From positions 1,171,787-1,235,786 of the forward strand of contig NC_011138.3 in NCBI RefSeq assembly GCF_000020585.3: DNA of 64,000 bases, written 5' to 3'. Both the position numbers and the translations under genes were made by a program. The notes beneath the pieces were generated by a model. It did no database searches. It worked only from the letters and a program-made list of their open reading frames with translations, and had not been told where the DNA came from. Shown here in pieces: positions 1-8,083 of the stretch (positions are counted from its first letter, which is position 1; every line of letters starts with the position of its first letter). This DNA is from Alteromonas mediterranea DE (lineage in GTDB: Bacteria > Pseudomonadota > Gammaproteobacteria > Enterobacterales > Alteromonadaceae).

Positions 1-777
1 AAAAATGATGCGATTGATGCAGAGGCAATATGTGACGCTATGAGTCGTCCGAACATGCGCTTTGTAAGTGTGAAATCAAGTAAGCAACAAGACATACAAT
101 CTATACACCGTATCAGGGACAAGTTGATGGTTCAAAAAGCATCCAAAGCAAATCAAATACGAGGAATGGTAAGCGAATATGGGCTAGTTGCGCCAATGGG
201 TATCAACAAACTGAGAGAAGCCATCCCCCTTTGGTTGGAAGATGCGGAAAATGGTTTGTCGGCGCTTTTTCGCTTGTTGCTACGTGATTTGTTTGATGAC
301 TTAAGGCAACTCCAAGAGCGAGTCGATACGCTCGACACGCTTATTGAGAAAGAAGTCAAAAATGACCCTGTGGCAAGTTCGCTACTTCAGTTACGGGGTA
401 TTGGTATCCTGTGTGCCAGCGCATTGTCTTGCGCTATTGGTGATGCGAAAGGATACCGTAAAGGTAGGGATTTTGCTGCTTCTATTGGTTTAACACCGAG
501 ACAGCACAGTACCGGTGGCAAGCCTAGGTTACTAGGTATCAGTAAGCGAGGCGATGGTTACTTAAGAAAACTACTTGTTCATGGTGCACGGTCAGTCATC
601 CGGCATGCTCATCGACATGATGATAATTTAAGTAAATGGATTGAAAAGCTTTGCGCATACAAGCACGTTAATACGGTAACTGTTGCGTTAGCAAACAAAA
701 CAGCGCGTGCAGCTTGGGCTATGGTGAATACAAACGAAAGTTATGATCCAGAGTTAATAGCAAGCACTCAAGTTTAA
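1..777 (+). CDS. IS110/IS1111-family transposase, 5' end cut by window edge
   Basis: The reading frame is open from base 1, so the gene begins upstream of the window; 258 codons are visible. The first residues (KNDAIDAEAI) match the conserved end of the N-terminal DEDD/RuvC-like domain of IS110-family recombinases. The C-terminal IS116/IS110/IS902 domain follows at roughly visible residues 115-205. It contains the QHSTGGK motif, which holds the likely catalytic serine, and the helix around GYLRKLLVHGARSV. These enzymes move the element through a structured guide RNA rather than by a DDE mechanism. The long structured non-coding stretch after the stop codon points to the IS1111 subgroup, in which that RNA lies downstream of the gene. 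The visible part has no frameshift, so the enzyme may be functional. Confidence 0.9.
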   Translation, partial: KNDAIDAEAICDAMSRPNMRFVSVKSSKQQDIQSIHRIRDKLMVQKASKANQIRGMVSEYGLVAPMGINKLREAIPLWLEDAENGLSALFRLLLRDLFDDLRQLQERVDTLDTLIEKEVKNDPVASSLLQLRGIGILCASALSCAIGDAKGYRKGRDFAASIGLTPRQHSTGGKPRLLGISKRGDGYLRKLLVHGARSVIRHAHRHDDNLSKWIEKLCAYKHVNTVTVALANKTARAAWAMVNTNESYDPELIASTQV

Positions 778-1045
778 ACGAATTAAAAAATACGAAAAGT
801 TTTCATCCCAGTTGCAAAGTAAAATGTGAGATGGCTAACAGGTAAGACCGACACTTGAAAAACCTTACCCGGACGAAGAGCCTTTAAGCTCGTGTGAGCG
901 CTAAGGAGCAAGTGTGCGAATAGCCCATAGAGGTTCGATGCAGTAAATGAAAATGCATCATTGAGAAACCGGATACACGTTGGCAATCATACCCAGAGTT
1001 ATCGAACAAATTACTTGCAAAAGAGGAGGAGTCCATACACGTCCG
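778..1045 (+). ncRNA. candidate IS1111 guide (bridge/seek) RNA and right end of element
   Basis: This non-coding stretch follows the IS110/IS1111 transposase. It has three hairpins in a row. GGTAAG at 841-846 can pair with CTTACC at 864-869. A stem-loop at 881-906 has two 4-bp stems, CCTT/AAGG and GCTC/GAGC, around a 3x3 internal loop and a GTGT loop. GATGCA at 937-942 can pair with TGCATC at 954-959. A G/A-rich motif GAGGAGGAGTCCATAC at 1023-1038 is a plausible right subterminal inverted repeat, but its left partner lies outside the window. Transcription and guide loops are inferred from family knowledge. A short open frame at 980-1180 has no recognisable product. Confidence 0.5.
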
Positions 1046-1158
1046 GTAATCCCCACATTCAATTTATACATTAGCTACGGCATGGTGCTCTTTTTTGCTA
1101 AGGAGAATAATCATGCAGCGATTTCAACGATGAGATATACGAGACTGTATCAGTCTAT

Positions 1159-2899
1159 CCGTCATTCCGCACCTAATTAACTGATTTATTTTTCTTGACA
1201 CCGATCCCCCATTTTGATCTATTACTCATCTTTGGGTGCAGCAAAATGGCTATTTCTACTTCCTCCCTATCAGGGTTAACTATCAAACGCATGGACCATC
1301 TTGGTTTAGTATCCGGTATGTGTCGGGAGCTTGGTATCGCTAAGATGATTGATGCGGTTATCCCAAAAAACAATGAGCATAAGGTGACTCATGGAGAAGC
1401 CTTTGTCGCCATGCTTCTCAATGGTTTGGGTTTTCACAGTCGCACCCTACACATGTTTGCAGATTTTTTCGCTGACAAACCCACTGAACGCCTGATTGGT
1501 CCGGGTGTACAGGCCAAGCACCTAAATGATGATGTACTTGGTCGGTGTCTTGATGCCCTCTATGAAGCAGACGTGTCGTCGCTATATCAAGTCATGGCTG
1601 AGCGAGTGGTCGACACGCTGGGGTTAGCCAGTAACGCTGTGCACCTGGATATCACCAGTTTTCATGTCGATGGTGAATACGCTGTTGATGAACAAGATAG
1701 CGAGACTAAACGCATTGAGCTGGTTAAAGGTTACAGCCGGGACCACCGGCCAGAATTAAACCAGGTGATACTGGAGCTGATTTGTGAAAATCAAGCCGGT
1801 ATCCCTGTCTATATGCAGGCTTTAAGTGGCAATACGAATGACCAGAAAGCTTTTGCAGAAGTCACCCGTCACCATATTCAGTGTTTAAAGGCCGCACAAC
1901 AATGCCGATATTTTGTTGCCGATGCGGCGCTTTATACCGAAGAATCTATCACTGCCCTGGCAACACAGAACCAATTGTTTATCTCACGAGTCCCCATGAC
2001 CATCAAAGACGCCAGGCAGCACGTAAGCAACGTGACGGAAGCCAGTCTCACTGCCATGGGTAACGGTTACCACGGTTGTTGGGTGGATGCAGACTATGCC
2101 GGAGTGAAACAGAAATGGTTGATTCTGCGCAGTGAGCAGGCGACTAAACGGGAGCAGCAGACGCTGGCCCGCAATTTACTTAAAAGCAGTGAAAAAGAGC
2201 ACAAGCAATTTATTAAATTGTGTAAGCAACGCTTTGCCTGCCAGACCGATGCCGAGACGGCAATGAAAGTCTTTAGCAAGACGTTAAAAACAACCCGCAT
2301 CAGTGAGTTTGACTGTATAGCCCACCCCGTGTTCTTAGGTAAAGGTCGCCCCAAAAAAGGACAACAGCCAGCATACTATGAATACCAACTCGATGGGCTG
2401 ATAGCCACCTGTTTGGATAAAGTTGGAATAGCTCAGGCGCAAACCGGGATGTTTATCCTCGCAACCAATGATTGTAGCGGGGAACTCAGTATGCAGACAT
2501 TGTTAGATACCTACAAATCCCAGCAACATGTTGAGCGGGGATTTCGTTTTCTCAAAAGTCCGGAATTTTTGACATCCTCACTGTTTCTAAAGAAACCGGA
2601 AAGGATTGAAGCGCTGCTCATGGTGATGACGTGCAGTCTGATGATATACGCCGCCCTTGAACACCGGATCCGAACGTCATTAAAAGAAAGACAACAATAC
2701 TTCCCTGACATGAAAAAGAAACCGTCCCAGAAGCCAACGGCACGATGGGTATTTCTGTGTTTTAGTGGGATCCACGAAGTCAGCATTGGTGACTCTCCCC
2801 CCGTAATCACAGACAAACAGGAGCGCCAGCAGGTGATCATTGATGTACTTGGCACATTATACCAAGAGATTTATTCCTGAATTTGATGCGGAATGTCGG
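1159..2899 (+). mobile_element. complete IS1634-type insertion sequence with 6-bp target duplication
   Basis: The left end (CCGTCATTCCGCACCTAATT, 1159-1178) matches the reverse complement of the right end (CCGACATTCCGCATCAAATT, 2880-2899) at 17 of 20 positions. Both ends are flanked by the same 6-bp direct repeat GTCTAT (1153-1158 and 2900-2905), the expected target duplication. The element is 1741 bp and carries one transposase gene. Joining the two flanks and removing one GTCTAT copy restores a continuous IS66 tnpA reading frame, which confirms the boundaries independently. The intact repeats and duplication suggest a fairly recent insertion. Confidence 0.9.
1246..2880 (+). CDS. IS1634-family DDE transposase
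   Basis: The protein has 544 residues when started at the ATG at 1246; a TTG at 1195 would add 17 residues, and neither start has a clear ribosome-binding site. The N-terminal 110 residues resemble the DUF4277 domain of IS1634 transposases (KRMDHLGLVSGM, then HGEAFVAMLLNGLGF). The DDE/RNase H-like core follows: a first Asp in AVHLDITSFH, a second Asp in YFVADAALYTEE, and a late Glu in QQHVERGFRFLK near residue 435. The family normally has about 500-570 residues, so this copy is full length. It lies inside the element bounded at 1159 and 2899 and shows no frameshift or internal stop. Confidence 0.88.
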   Translation: MAISTSSLSGLTIKRMDHLGLVSGMCRELGIAKMIDAVIPKNNEHKVTHGEAFVAMLLNGLGFHSRTLHMFADFFADKPTERLIGPGVQAKHLNDDVLGRCLDALYEADVSSLYQVMAERVVDTLGLASNAVHLDITSFHVDGEYAVDEQDSETKRIELVKGYSRDHRPELNQVILELICENQAGIPVYMQALSGNTNDQKAFAEVTRHHIQCLKAAQQCRYFVADAALYTEESITALATQNQLFISRVPMTIKDARQHVSNVTEASLTAMGNGYHGCWVDADYAGVKQKWLILRSEQATKREQQTLARNLLKSSEKEHKQFIKLCKQRFACQTDAETAMKVFSKTLKTTRISEFDCIAHPVFLGKGRPKKGQQPAYYEYQLDGLIATCLDKVGIAQAQTGMFILATNDCSGELSMQTLLDTYKSQQHVERGFRFLKSPEFLTSSLFLKKPERIEALLMVMTCSLMIYAALEHRIRTSLKERQQYFPDMKKKPSQKPTARWVFLCFSGIHEVSIGDSPPVITDKQERQQVIIDVLGTLYQEIYS

Positions 2900-3416
2900 G
2901 TCTATTTGAGCAACAAAAATAAAGTGGCCTCACTGCGGTGGATTCTTGTCGCCAGTAGAAGATTAATGGTCAAACTTACTACACCAGACGTCGTGATCTT
3001 CGGCTGCAACGAACAAGCCGCAAGGTCGTTCATGTGAAACGTGAAGTCACGAAAGTTGAGTCGTACACTGATTAAATGGGTTGCGACCTCCTCCTGAAAT
3101 TAGGAAACGTGCAACTTAGCATGCCAACCAATTTTAACCCTCACTGTGTTGGTAACGTAATGAAAGCATTGGCCGAATGAAGATGTTTGTTGAGCCTGCC
3201 GACATTTATTTATACATGGCTATAGTCGACTTTCGCAAATCGATTAACGGTTTAATTGTCGTTGTTGAGCAGAATATGAGCCTTAATTCGTTTCGCGATG
3301 CACTGTTCGTGTTTTGCAATAAAAAGCGCGATAAGGTCAAAATACTCTGTCCACTTCCCGTAAACTGAGACAGACAAAATTAGAGTTTTCTGTAATTATT
3401 AATGCAGGAGACGACT

Positions 3417-3686
3417 ATGAAAAAATCACGCTATACAGAATCTCAGATCATCGGAGTCTTAAAAGAAGTCGATGCTGGTAGAAAAGTTGAAGAAGTGTGC
3501 CGCCAACACGGTATTAGCAGTGCCACTTATTACAACTGGAAGTCCAAATACGGTGGCATGGAAGCGTCTGACGTTAAAAGACTGAAAGAGCTTGAAGAAG
3601 AAAATGCCAAGCTAAAGAAGATGTTCGCTGACGTTAGCCTAGAAGATAATGCGATTAAGGAGCTTGTCGCAAAAAAGGGTTGGTGA
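3417..3686 (+). CDS. IS3-family transposase OrfA (IS407 type)
   Basis: The 89-residue protein starts at the ATG at 3417 (MKKSRYTESQII), the usual start of IS407-type OrfA; GCAGGAGA just upstream serves as ribosome-binding site. A helix-turn-helix covers about residues 5-45 (VCRQHGISSATYYNWKSKYG). A leucine-zipper-like coiled coil follows (KRLKELEEENAKLKKMF), and the end ELVAKKGW is typical. OrfA binds the terminal repeats and is the N-terminal part of the OrfAB fusion transposase. It overlaps orfB by 7 bp in a different frame; the slippery sequence near its end would allow fusion. Confidence 0.9.
   Translation: MKKSRYTESQIIGVLKEVDAGRKVEEVCRQHGISSATYYNWKSKYGGMEASDVKRLKELEEENAKLKKMFADVSLEDNAIKELVAKKGW
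3671..3677 (+). promoter_or_regulatory. candidate -1 frameshift site between orfA and orfB
   Basis: The heptamer AAAAAAG is set in the orfA frame as A AAA AAG, the classic X XXY YYZ slippery pattern. It lies ten bases before the orfA stop codon. The orfB frame is -1 relative to orfA, so slippage here would make the OrfAB fusion transposase. Frameshifting at such a site is well known for IS3-family elements; its use here is inferred. Confidence 0.7.
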
Positions 3687-4486
3687 CAGCAGAGAAGCGA
3701 GAGTGCGCCAGCATACTAGTTGATGCGGGGCTGAGTATCGTAAAGGCTTGCCTATTTGTTGGTATTAGCCGTTCGACCTTCTACCGCCCCGAACGAGACT
3801 GGCGCAAAGCAGATGCTGCTGTCATTGATGCTATCAATGCTGTGCTTGATAAGTCGCCACGAGCAGGCTTCTGGAAGTGCTTTGGCCGAATGCGTTTCAA
3901 AGGCTTTCCGTTCAACCATAAGCGCGTTTATCGCGTGTATTGTCAAATGGGATTGAATTTAAGGCGCAGAACCAAACGTGTGCTCCCTAAACGAATAGCA
4001 CAGCCGCTGGAAGTCTTGGAGCAAGCGAACTACCAATGGGCGTTGGACTTTATGCATGACACTTTATACTGCGGTAAGCGGTTCAGAACATTAAATGTGG
4101 TGGATGAAGGAACACGGGAATGCTTAGCCATTGAAGTAGACACCTCATTACCTGCTGGCCGCGTAGTACGCGTATTAGAACAGCTTAAAACTGAACGCGG
4201 ATTGCCTAAGCAACTGCGCATGGATAATGGCCCCGAGCTAATTTCAGCGACGCTAACAGATTGGTGTCAGAACCATAATATTGAACTGTTATATATTCAG
4301 CCAGGCAAGCCACAGCAAAATGGCTTTGTAGAACGCTTTAATGGTTCATTCCGCAGAGAGTTTCTCGATGCCTACTTGTTTGAGAATATCGGCCAGGTGA
4401 GAGAAATGTCTTGGTTCTGGCGACTAGATTATAACGAAGAGAGAACTCATGAAAGTCTCGGAAATCTGCCTCCGGCAGCTTACTGA
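3680..4486 (+). CDS. IS3-family transposase OrfB, DDE integrase core (IS407 type)
   Basis: The frame gives up to 268 residues. The N-terminal HTH_21-type segment (KSPRAGFWKCFGRMR, then NHKRVYRVYCQMGLNLRRR) is followed by the rve integrase core. The catalytic residues are visible: Asp in QWALDFMHD, Asp in LRMDNGPELIS, and Glu in QQNGFVERFNGSFRREFLD. The end NEERTHESLGNLPPAAY is typical of the family. The protein is probably made mainly as a fusion to OrfA by -1 slippage. No stop or frameshift is present, so the element looks able to move. The apparent start at 3680 is only the first possible initiation codon and may not be used. Confidence 0.9.
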   Translation: MVTAEKRECASILVDAGLSIVKACLFVGISRSTFYRPERDWRKADAAVIDAINAVLDKSPRAGFWKCFGRMRFKGFPFNHKRVYRVYCQMGLNLRRRTKRVLPKRIAQPLEVLEQANYQWALDFMHDTLYCGKRFRTLNVVDEGTRECLAIEVDTSLPAGRVVRVLEQLKTERGLPKQLRMDNGPELISATLTDWCQNHNIELLYIQPGKPQQNGFVERFNGSFRREFLDAYLFENIGQVREMSWFWRLDYNEERTHESLGNLPPAAY

Positions 4487-4821
4487 GAAAAACTGGAAAA
4501 CTCTAACTTAGAGTTGTGTCATTAATGGGGAAGTGGACAACTCTACTGGGATAAAACAGGCATTGCACTCTGGTATGAACGCCTCGAGAAGCAGCGGTTT
4601 AAGTGGTCTGTCGATGCGGAATTACAGCAAATGCATATGAGTGAACAGCAACTGCAGTGGCTGTTATCGTGCTACGATGTCATAGGCCATTAGTCGTTGC
4701 TCTATAGGGCATCAGGCTTATAACCTGTGATCATAAGTAGCGATTATCGTTCATGAGACGTTATCAATAATTTCGGGTAATTAGTGCCTTTTTGCATGAT
4801 AATAACGTTATAAATAGTGAT

Positions 4822-5693
4822 ATCGAAAGCTTATCTGACCCATCGAAACTTGAAAAGATGTATGCTGAAGAACGTATCAAAGCGTATATTCGCTAGGAAA
4901 TCATCGAGGGAAAGTTCTAAGGTCATTCCAAAAGCACGAGATGGCAATGGAGTTAGTCAAGCAGCGTCAGTTCAGTGCTCGTCTGGCCAGGGATTGCGTG
5001 GAAATAATTCAAAGTTGCCATCGGTATGTGGCAACGCTGTCGAGCGAAAATGCGCTTATTGCCGATTGGTTATTACGGCTAACTGCCCACTACCCATAAA
5101 CGGTGCGGTTTTGGGCTGTGCTTTTTATGCTTGTGCTACGCGAAAGACTTCAGGTGTAATCACGAATGTGTGTATCGCATCTATAAAGAACTTGAGCTGA
5201 ACCTTCGTATCAAGCCAAGAAAAAGGCTCATACGAGATAAGCCTGACACACTGAGTGTACCGATAAAACCTAATCAAGTATGGTCAATGTCATTGACGAT
5301 CATAACCGCGAAGGACTCGCGATAGATGTTAGACTTATCGATGCCAAGTGCCCGCGTTATCCAGTCGTTGGTGCGGACAATTGAATGGCGAGGAAAAGCA
5401 GCAGCGATCCGATGTAATAATGGTCCAGAATACGTTTCAAACCAATTAGTTGAGTGGGCAAATTATCAGCGAACCTCGTTATTGTATATCCATCCGGGTA
5501 AACCTATGCAGAATGCATATCATATGTAGAAAGGTTTAATCGGACGGCAAGGCATGAATGGTTAGATATGCATGAATTCGTTTCAATTGATGCACAATCG
5601 ATAGCTACAAAATGGTTATCTACGTACAATAAGGAAAGGCCTAACTCGGTGATTGGCGGTGTGCCGCCAGCCACTATTTTAAAGGCAGCGTGA
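4822..5693 (+). pseudogene. fossil IS3-family transposase (orfA tail and orfB)
   Basis: Fragments of an IS3-family transposase can be read in three frames. Near 4830 is an OrfA tail (LSDPSKLEKMYAEERIKAYI) ending in a stop. From 4938 comes an OrfB start (HEMAMELVKQRQFSARLARD, then ENALIADWLLRLTAHYP, stop). From about 5160 comes HECVYRIYKELELNLRIKPR to KPNQVWSMS. After a deletion that removes the first part of the DDE core, 5295-5525 gives DDHNREGLAIDV, IRCNNGPEYVSNQLVEWAN and LLYIHPGKPMQNAY. The final part ends PPATILKAA before the TGA at 5691. At least three frame changes, several stops and the deletion make it non-functional. It is a different IS3 lineage from the intact element at 3348-4539. 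No terminal repeats were identified. Confidence 0.8.
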
Positions 5694-5872
5694 TTATTTT
5701 TGGAATCGATGCTAGTTAAAATGGAAGGATTAAAATTGTAACTACTCTTGTTTTTTGGCGATTACAGAGTACTACCAACAGGCAGGTGCTCTCTTCTCAC
5801 CATTTAACCAAGAGCGATGCATTTATTATATGAATTCGGTAGTCTTATGTACTTCAATTTTTATGGTGGTTT

Positions 5873-6517
5873 ATGTATTTTTCTAGTGTAAATATTCTAG
5901 TTGATAATCAGTCATGGATATTACAACATGCGACAATTCTCTATAATAAATTAAAAGAGTTAAATCTAAAGGTAAGGCTTGTGAGATCTCATAATGATTT
6001 GGATTATGCTGATGTGACTTTTTTATTGGGCTGTACACAAATTGTTTCAACTGAGAACTTATCTAAAAGTAAATATAACTTAGTTGTTCACGAAAGCGCA
6101 CTGCCGCAGGGTAGAGGGTTTGCACCTATGGCATGGCAGATTATCAATGGGGTTAACACTATTCCAATATCCTTAATTGATGCTACAGATAAAATAGATG
6201 GTGGGAAAATCTGGCTACAAAAACAGATGTACTTAAATGGTGATGAACTTTACGATGAATGGCGAAGCATTCAGGGTGAGTACACTATAGCACTGTGTTT
6301 GGAATTTATCGTATCTTATGACACTTTAGTTGCTCAACCCCAGAAAGGTGAAGCTTCATACTACAAGCGAAGAACACCTGAAGATAGTGAACTAGATGTC
6401 AACCAATCTATCGCTCAGCAATTTGATTTACTAAGAACTGTTGATAATGAAAACTTCCCTGCATTTATTGATTACCGCGGTAGTAGATATACAATCTTAA
6501 TTAATAAACAAAAATGA
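5873..6517 (+). CDS. formyltransferase-like protein of the nonulosonate locus
   Basis: The 214-residue protein resembles the N10-formyl-tetrahydrofolate-dependent formyltransferase fold (methionyl-tRNA formyltransferase superfamily). The signature region is visible at about residues 79-122: VVHESALPQGRGFAPMAWQI, then IPISLIDATDKIDGGKIW, with the catalytic-type His and the IDGG loop. It is much shorter than tRNA formyltransferases (about 315) and lacks their C-terminal tRNA-binding domain, so a sugar amine is the likelier substrate. Its stop overlaps the start of a wrecked pseG (ATGA), which ties it to pseudaminic-acid synthesis; a formyltransferase may take the place of the PseH acetyltransferase. 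That role is inferred. The coding sequence is intact but probably has no complete pathway around it. Confidence 0.7.
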   Translation: MYFSSVNILVDNQSWILQHATILYNKLKELNLKVRLVRSHNDLDYADVTFLLGCTQIVSTENLSKSKYNLVVHESALPQGRGFAPMAWQIINGVNTIPISLIDATDKIDGGKIWLQKQMYLNGDELYDEWRSIQGEYTIALCLEFIVSYDTLVAQPQKGEASYYKRRTPEDSELDVNQSIAQQFDLLRTVDNENFPAFIDYRGSRYTILINKQK

Positions 6518-7150
6518 GTCACTTTTTTGATTTATATGTCAGAGCAGATGCATTGAGTGTAATTGAATTAGGTCACACATATAGAACGCTCGTTTTGACA
6601 AATACGTAATGCTGCATGGGTGTAAAGCGCATTATTTTGCGGAGCCCATGATAATTATGATTAGAACTGGCTACTAGAGTATGGCGTTAAGCTCCATTCA
6701 GGAAAGTCACACACAGAGCAGAACTAGACGGTATTTAAAATAAGACTGGCTACAAAAGCTGGTTAGGTGCAAAAGTATTTATGATAGCAATGAGTTTATT
6801 TTGCTTTTGTTTCAATTTCAAAAAGATGAAGCTATTGTACTAATTGACCATGATGGAGTTGACCTGTATTGGGAAAAGCACGTTAGACAACATCGTTACC
6901 AGTTAGTAACAATAAATAATAAGGCGTCATGAATCATTTGCTGCATATATGCTCGATAATCTAACATTTAATCGAACGGCTCAAGAGTTCTCAATTTGTG
7001 TTAATCATAATAAGCACGTTTTAGCTGGTGCAAGGATGTGCTTTATAGACGATAGCTTTCTTGAATTACAGAAAAAACATTAAATAGACGAGGTAAAATA
7101 ACGTCAGTTAGAAATGTTTTGGTAATGTTTGGTGGTTCAGGACCATTAAA
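6514..7150 (+). pseudogene. pseG: decayed pseG (UDP-sugar hydrolase) remnant
   Basis: The start overlaps the preceding stop codon (ATGA) and reads MSHFFDLYVRADALSVIELG, which matches the nucleotide-binding N-terminus of PseG (RADAS..IG.GH..R). A stop follows after LVLTNT. Later, in shifted frames, come pieces such as VLIDHDGVDLYWEKHVRQH and VRNVLVMFGGSGPLN, which match the middle of PseG (VDHY.LD..WE and the FGGSDP loop). PseG hydrolyses the UDP-linked diamino-trideoxy-altrose to free sugar and UDP in pseudaminic-acid synthesis. The remnant ends where an IS30 terminus begins at about 7151; the C-terminal half is gone. Confidence 0.7.
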
Positions 7151-7290
7151 CGCGAATTCAAGTCCGAAGTGCACCACTCGCTAAATTAGGTTGCATCGAG
7201 TAATTTGTTAAAGACGACTTCAGGCTGTTTGTAACCGAAGCACTCTCTTGGTCTCAAGTTCAGAGGTGCCCAGTTCAATTTTTAAATAAT
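7151..7290 (-). pseudogene. IS30-family transposase C-terminal stub and terminal repeat
   Basis: On the minus strand the sequence reads WAPLNLRPRECFGYKQPEVV, then FNKLLDAT and a stop. This matches the end of IS30-family transposases (LN.RPRK.LGYKTP.EVF). Just past the stop, the plus strand at 7153-7173 (start GAATTCAAGTCCGAAGTGC) looks like an IS30 terminal repeat. Only about 140 bp survive; the rest of the element, with the flanking part of pseG and possibly other pse genes, has been deleted. Confidence 0.65.
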
Positions 7291-7310
7291 CTTCAGGTTG
7301 ACTAAACCTT

Positions 7311-8015
7311 TTATTTAAAATGGCTCATCTCTTTCAGTACTTTATACATAACCTCTGCTCGCTTCCAATCTTCGGGCGTATCAATGTCCTGAACGATATA
7401 TGAAGGAAGCTTAAACATCTGCGAGTTTTCCGAAAAGATTTCTTTCGAAGAATCAAGCCACGTAGAAGTGTGAGCAATATAAAGCTGACCCGCGTCATGG
7501 AAGGTATGCGGTAAATCTTGGGAGCGCTTATCGATATTTTCCGGATCAAATACGCGAATTTTACCATCCTCATTTTCAAGTAAGGCTCTTTGGATTGGAA
7601 ACGAAAATTGATTTGCAGTAAATAAGTAATCAGGTTTACCTTGTTGAAACAGTGCAAAAGCTTTTTCGATAATATCGCGCGTGACAAAAGGAGCGGTCGC
7701 ATAAAGACATAAGCAATTTTCAACCTCATTCCCAAGAGCTATATATTTAGTGATCGCATCACGAATTACCTCGGTTGTTCCTGTCATATCGTCAGCAAGT
7801 GCTTTATTTCGAATAAAAGGCACCTCTGCTCCCAATTCAGTGGCAATTTCCGCAATCTCAAAGTCATCAGTGGATACAATAACTTTTTCAATAACGTCAG
7901 TTTCCAATGCTGCTTTTATGGAGTAAGAAATAATTGGCTCGCCGCAAAAGCTGAGAGCATTTTTCCTTGGAATGCGTTTGCTACCGCCTCTAGCCGGTAT
8001 TATTGCTATGTTCAT
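7311..8015 (-). CDS. pseF: pseudaminic acid cytidylyltransferase PseF
   Basis: The 234-residue protein is full length for the CMP-NeuA/PseF family. The N-terminal nucleotide-binding motif IPARGGSKRIPRKN is at residues 6-19, followed by VIVSTDD and the LCLYATAPFV strand. The family's late metal-binding region is DIDTPEDW. The enzyme activates the nonulosonic acid with CTP to CMP-pseudaminate for transfer to flagellin in the cytoplasm. It is the third gene of a minus-strand pseB-pseC-pseF group, 68 bp after pseC. Its substrate would be made by PseI, which is not in this window. The same fold serves legionaminate or other sialic acids; the PseB/PseC partners favour pseudaminate. Confidence 0.85.
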   Translation of the reverse strand: MNIAIIPARGGSKRIPRKNALSFCGEPIISYSIKAALETDVIEKVIVSTDDFEIAEIATELGAEVPFIRNKALADDMTGTTEVIRDAITKYIALGNEVENCLCLYATAPFVTRDIIEKAFALFQQGKPDYLFTANQFSFPIQRALLENEDGKIRVFDPENIDKRSQDLPHTFHDAGQLYIAHTSTWLDSSKEIFSENSQMFKLPSYIVQDIDTPEDWKRAEVMYKVLKEMSHFK

Positions 8016-8083
8016 AAAAGTTGGCTCTTTTGGTTAAAGATTGTGATACGCTCGCATTTACAAATAGAAAAAAGTTGAAGAAG

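Larger units (their letters stand above)
1113..3180 (+). pseudogene. IS66 tnpA remnant, split by the IS1634-type element
   Basis: Joining 1113-1158 to 2906-3180 gives one frame with recognisable IS66 TnpA (OrfA) sequence: SLFEQQK, stop, SGLTAVDSCRQ, stop, KINGQTYYTRRRDLRLQ, then a central part ending VESYTD, a stop, and a C-terminal part DLLLKLGNVQLSMPTNFNP ending MKALAE. Four in-frame stops (TGA, TAA, TAG, TAA) break it, but there is no frameshift. At least two stops sit where the family usually has glutamine, so single C-to-T changes would explain them. AAGGAG at 1100-1105 is a plausible ribosome-binding site for the ATG at 1113. The terminal TGA overlaps the ATG of tnpB (ATGA), as is usual in IS66 elements. 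The gene cannot make a full product. Confidence 0.8.
3348..4539 (+). mobile_element. complete IS3-family (IS407-like) element with 4-bp target duplication
   Basis: The left end reads TGTCCACTTCCCGTAAACTG. The reverse complement of the right end reads TGTCCACTTCCCCATTAATG. They are identical over the first 12 bases and both have ACA shortly after. The flanks carry a 4-bp direct repeat ACTC (3344-3347 and 4540-4543); a 4-bp duplication is typical of the IS407 subgroup. The element is 1192 bp and carries overlapping orfA and orfB with a slippery heptamer between them. It sits in IS66 tnpB, and excision restores that frame exactly. Confidence 0.92.
3177..4693 (+). pseudogene. IS66 tnpB, interrupted by an IS407-type element
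   Basis: Bases 3177-3347 encode the N-terminal half of IS66 TnpB (OrfB): MKMFVEPADIYLYM, then VDFRKSINGL and ALFVFCNKKRDKVKIL. Bases 4544-4693 encode the rest: YWDKTGIALWYERLEK, then RFKWSVD and a C-terminal helix ending CYDVIGH. Removing 3348-4539 and one ACTC copy rejoins the halves in frame as KVKIL-YWDKTG with no internal stop. The gene was therefore intact until the IS3-family element landed. TnpB is an accessory protein required by many IS66 elements; its exact role is not settled. No tnpC (the DDE transposase) follows; the next sequence is a fossil IS3 gene, so the IS66 element is truncated. Confidence 0.88.

Noticed and set aside
980..1180. 66-codon open frame between the IS1111 and IS1634-type elements
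   Set aside because: It crosses the right end of one element, the remnant start of IS66 tnpA and the left end of the IS1634-type element, and has no recognisable sequence.
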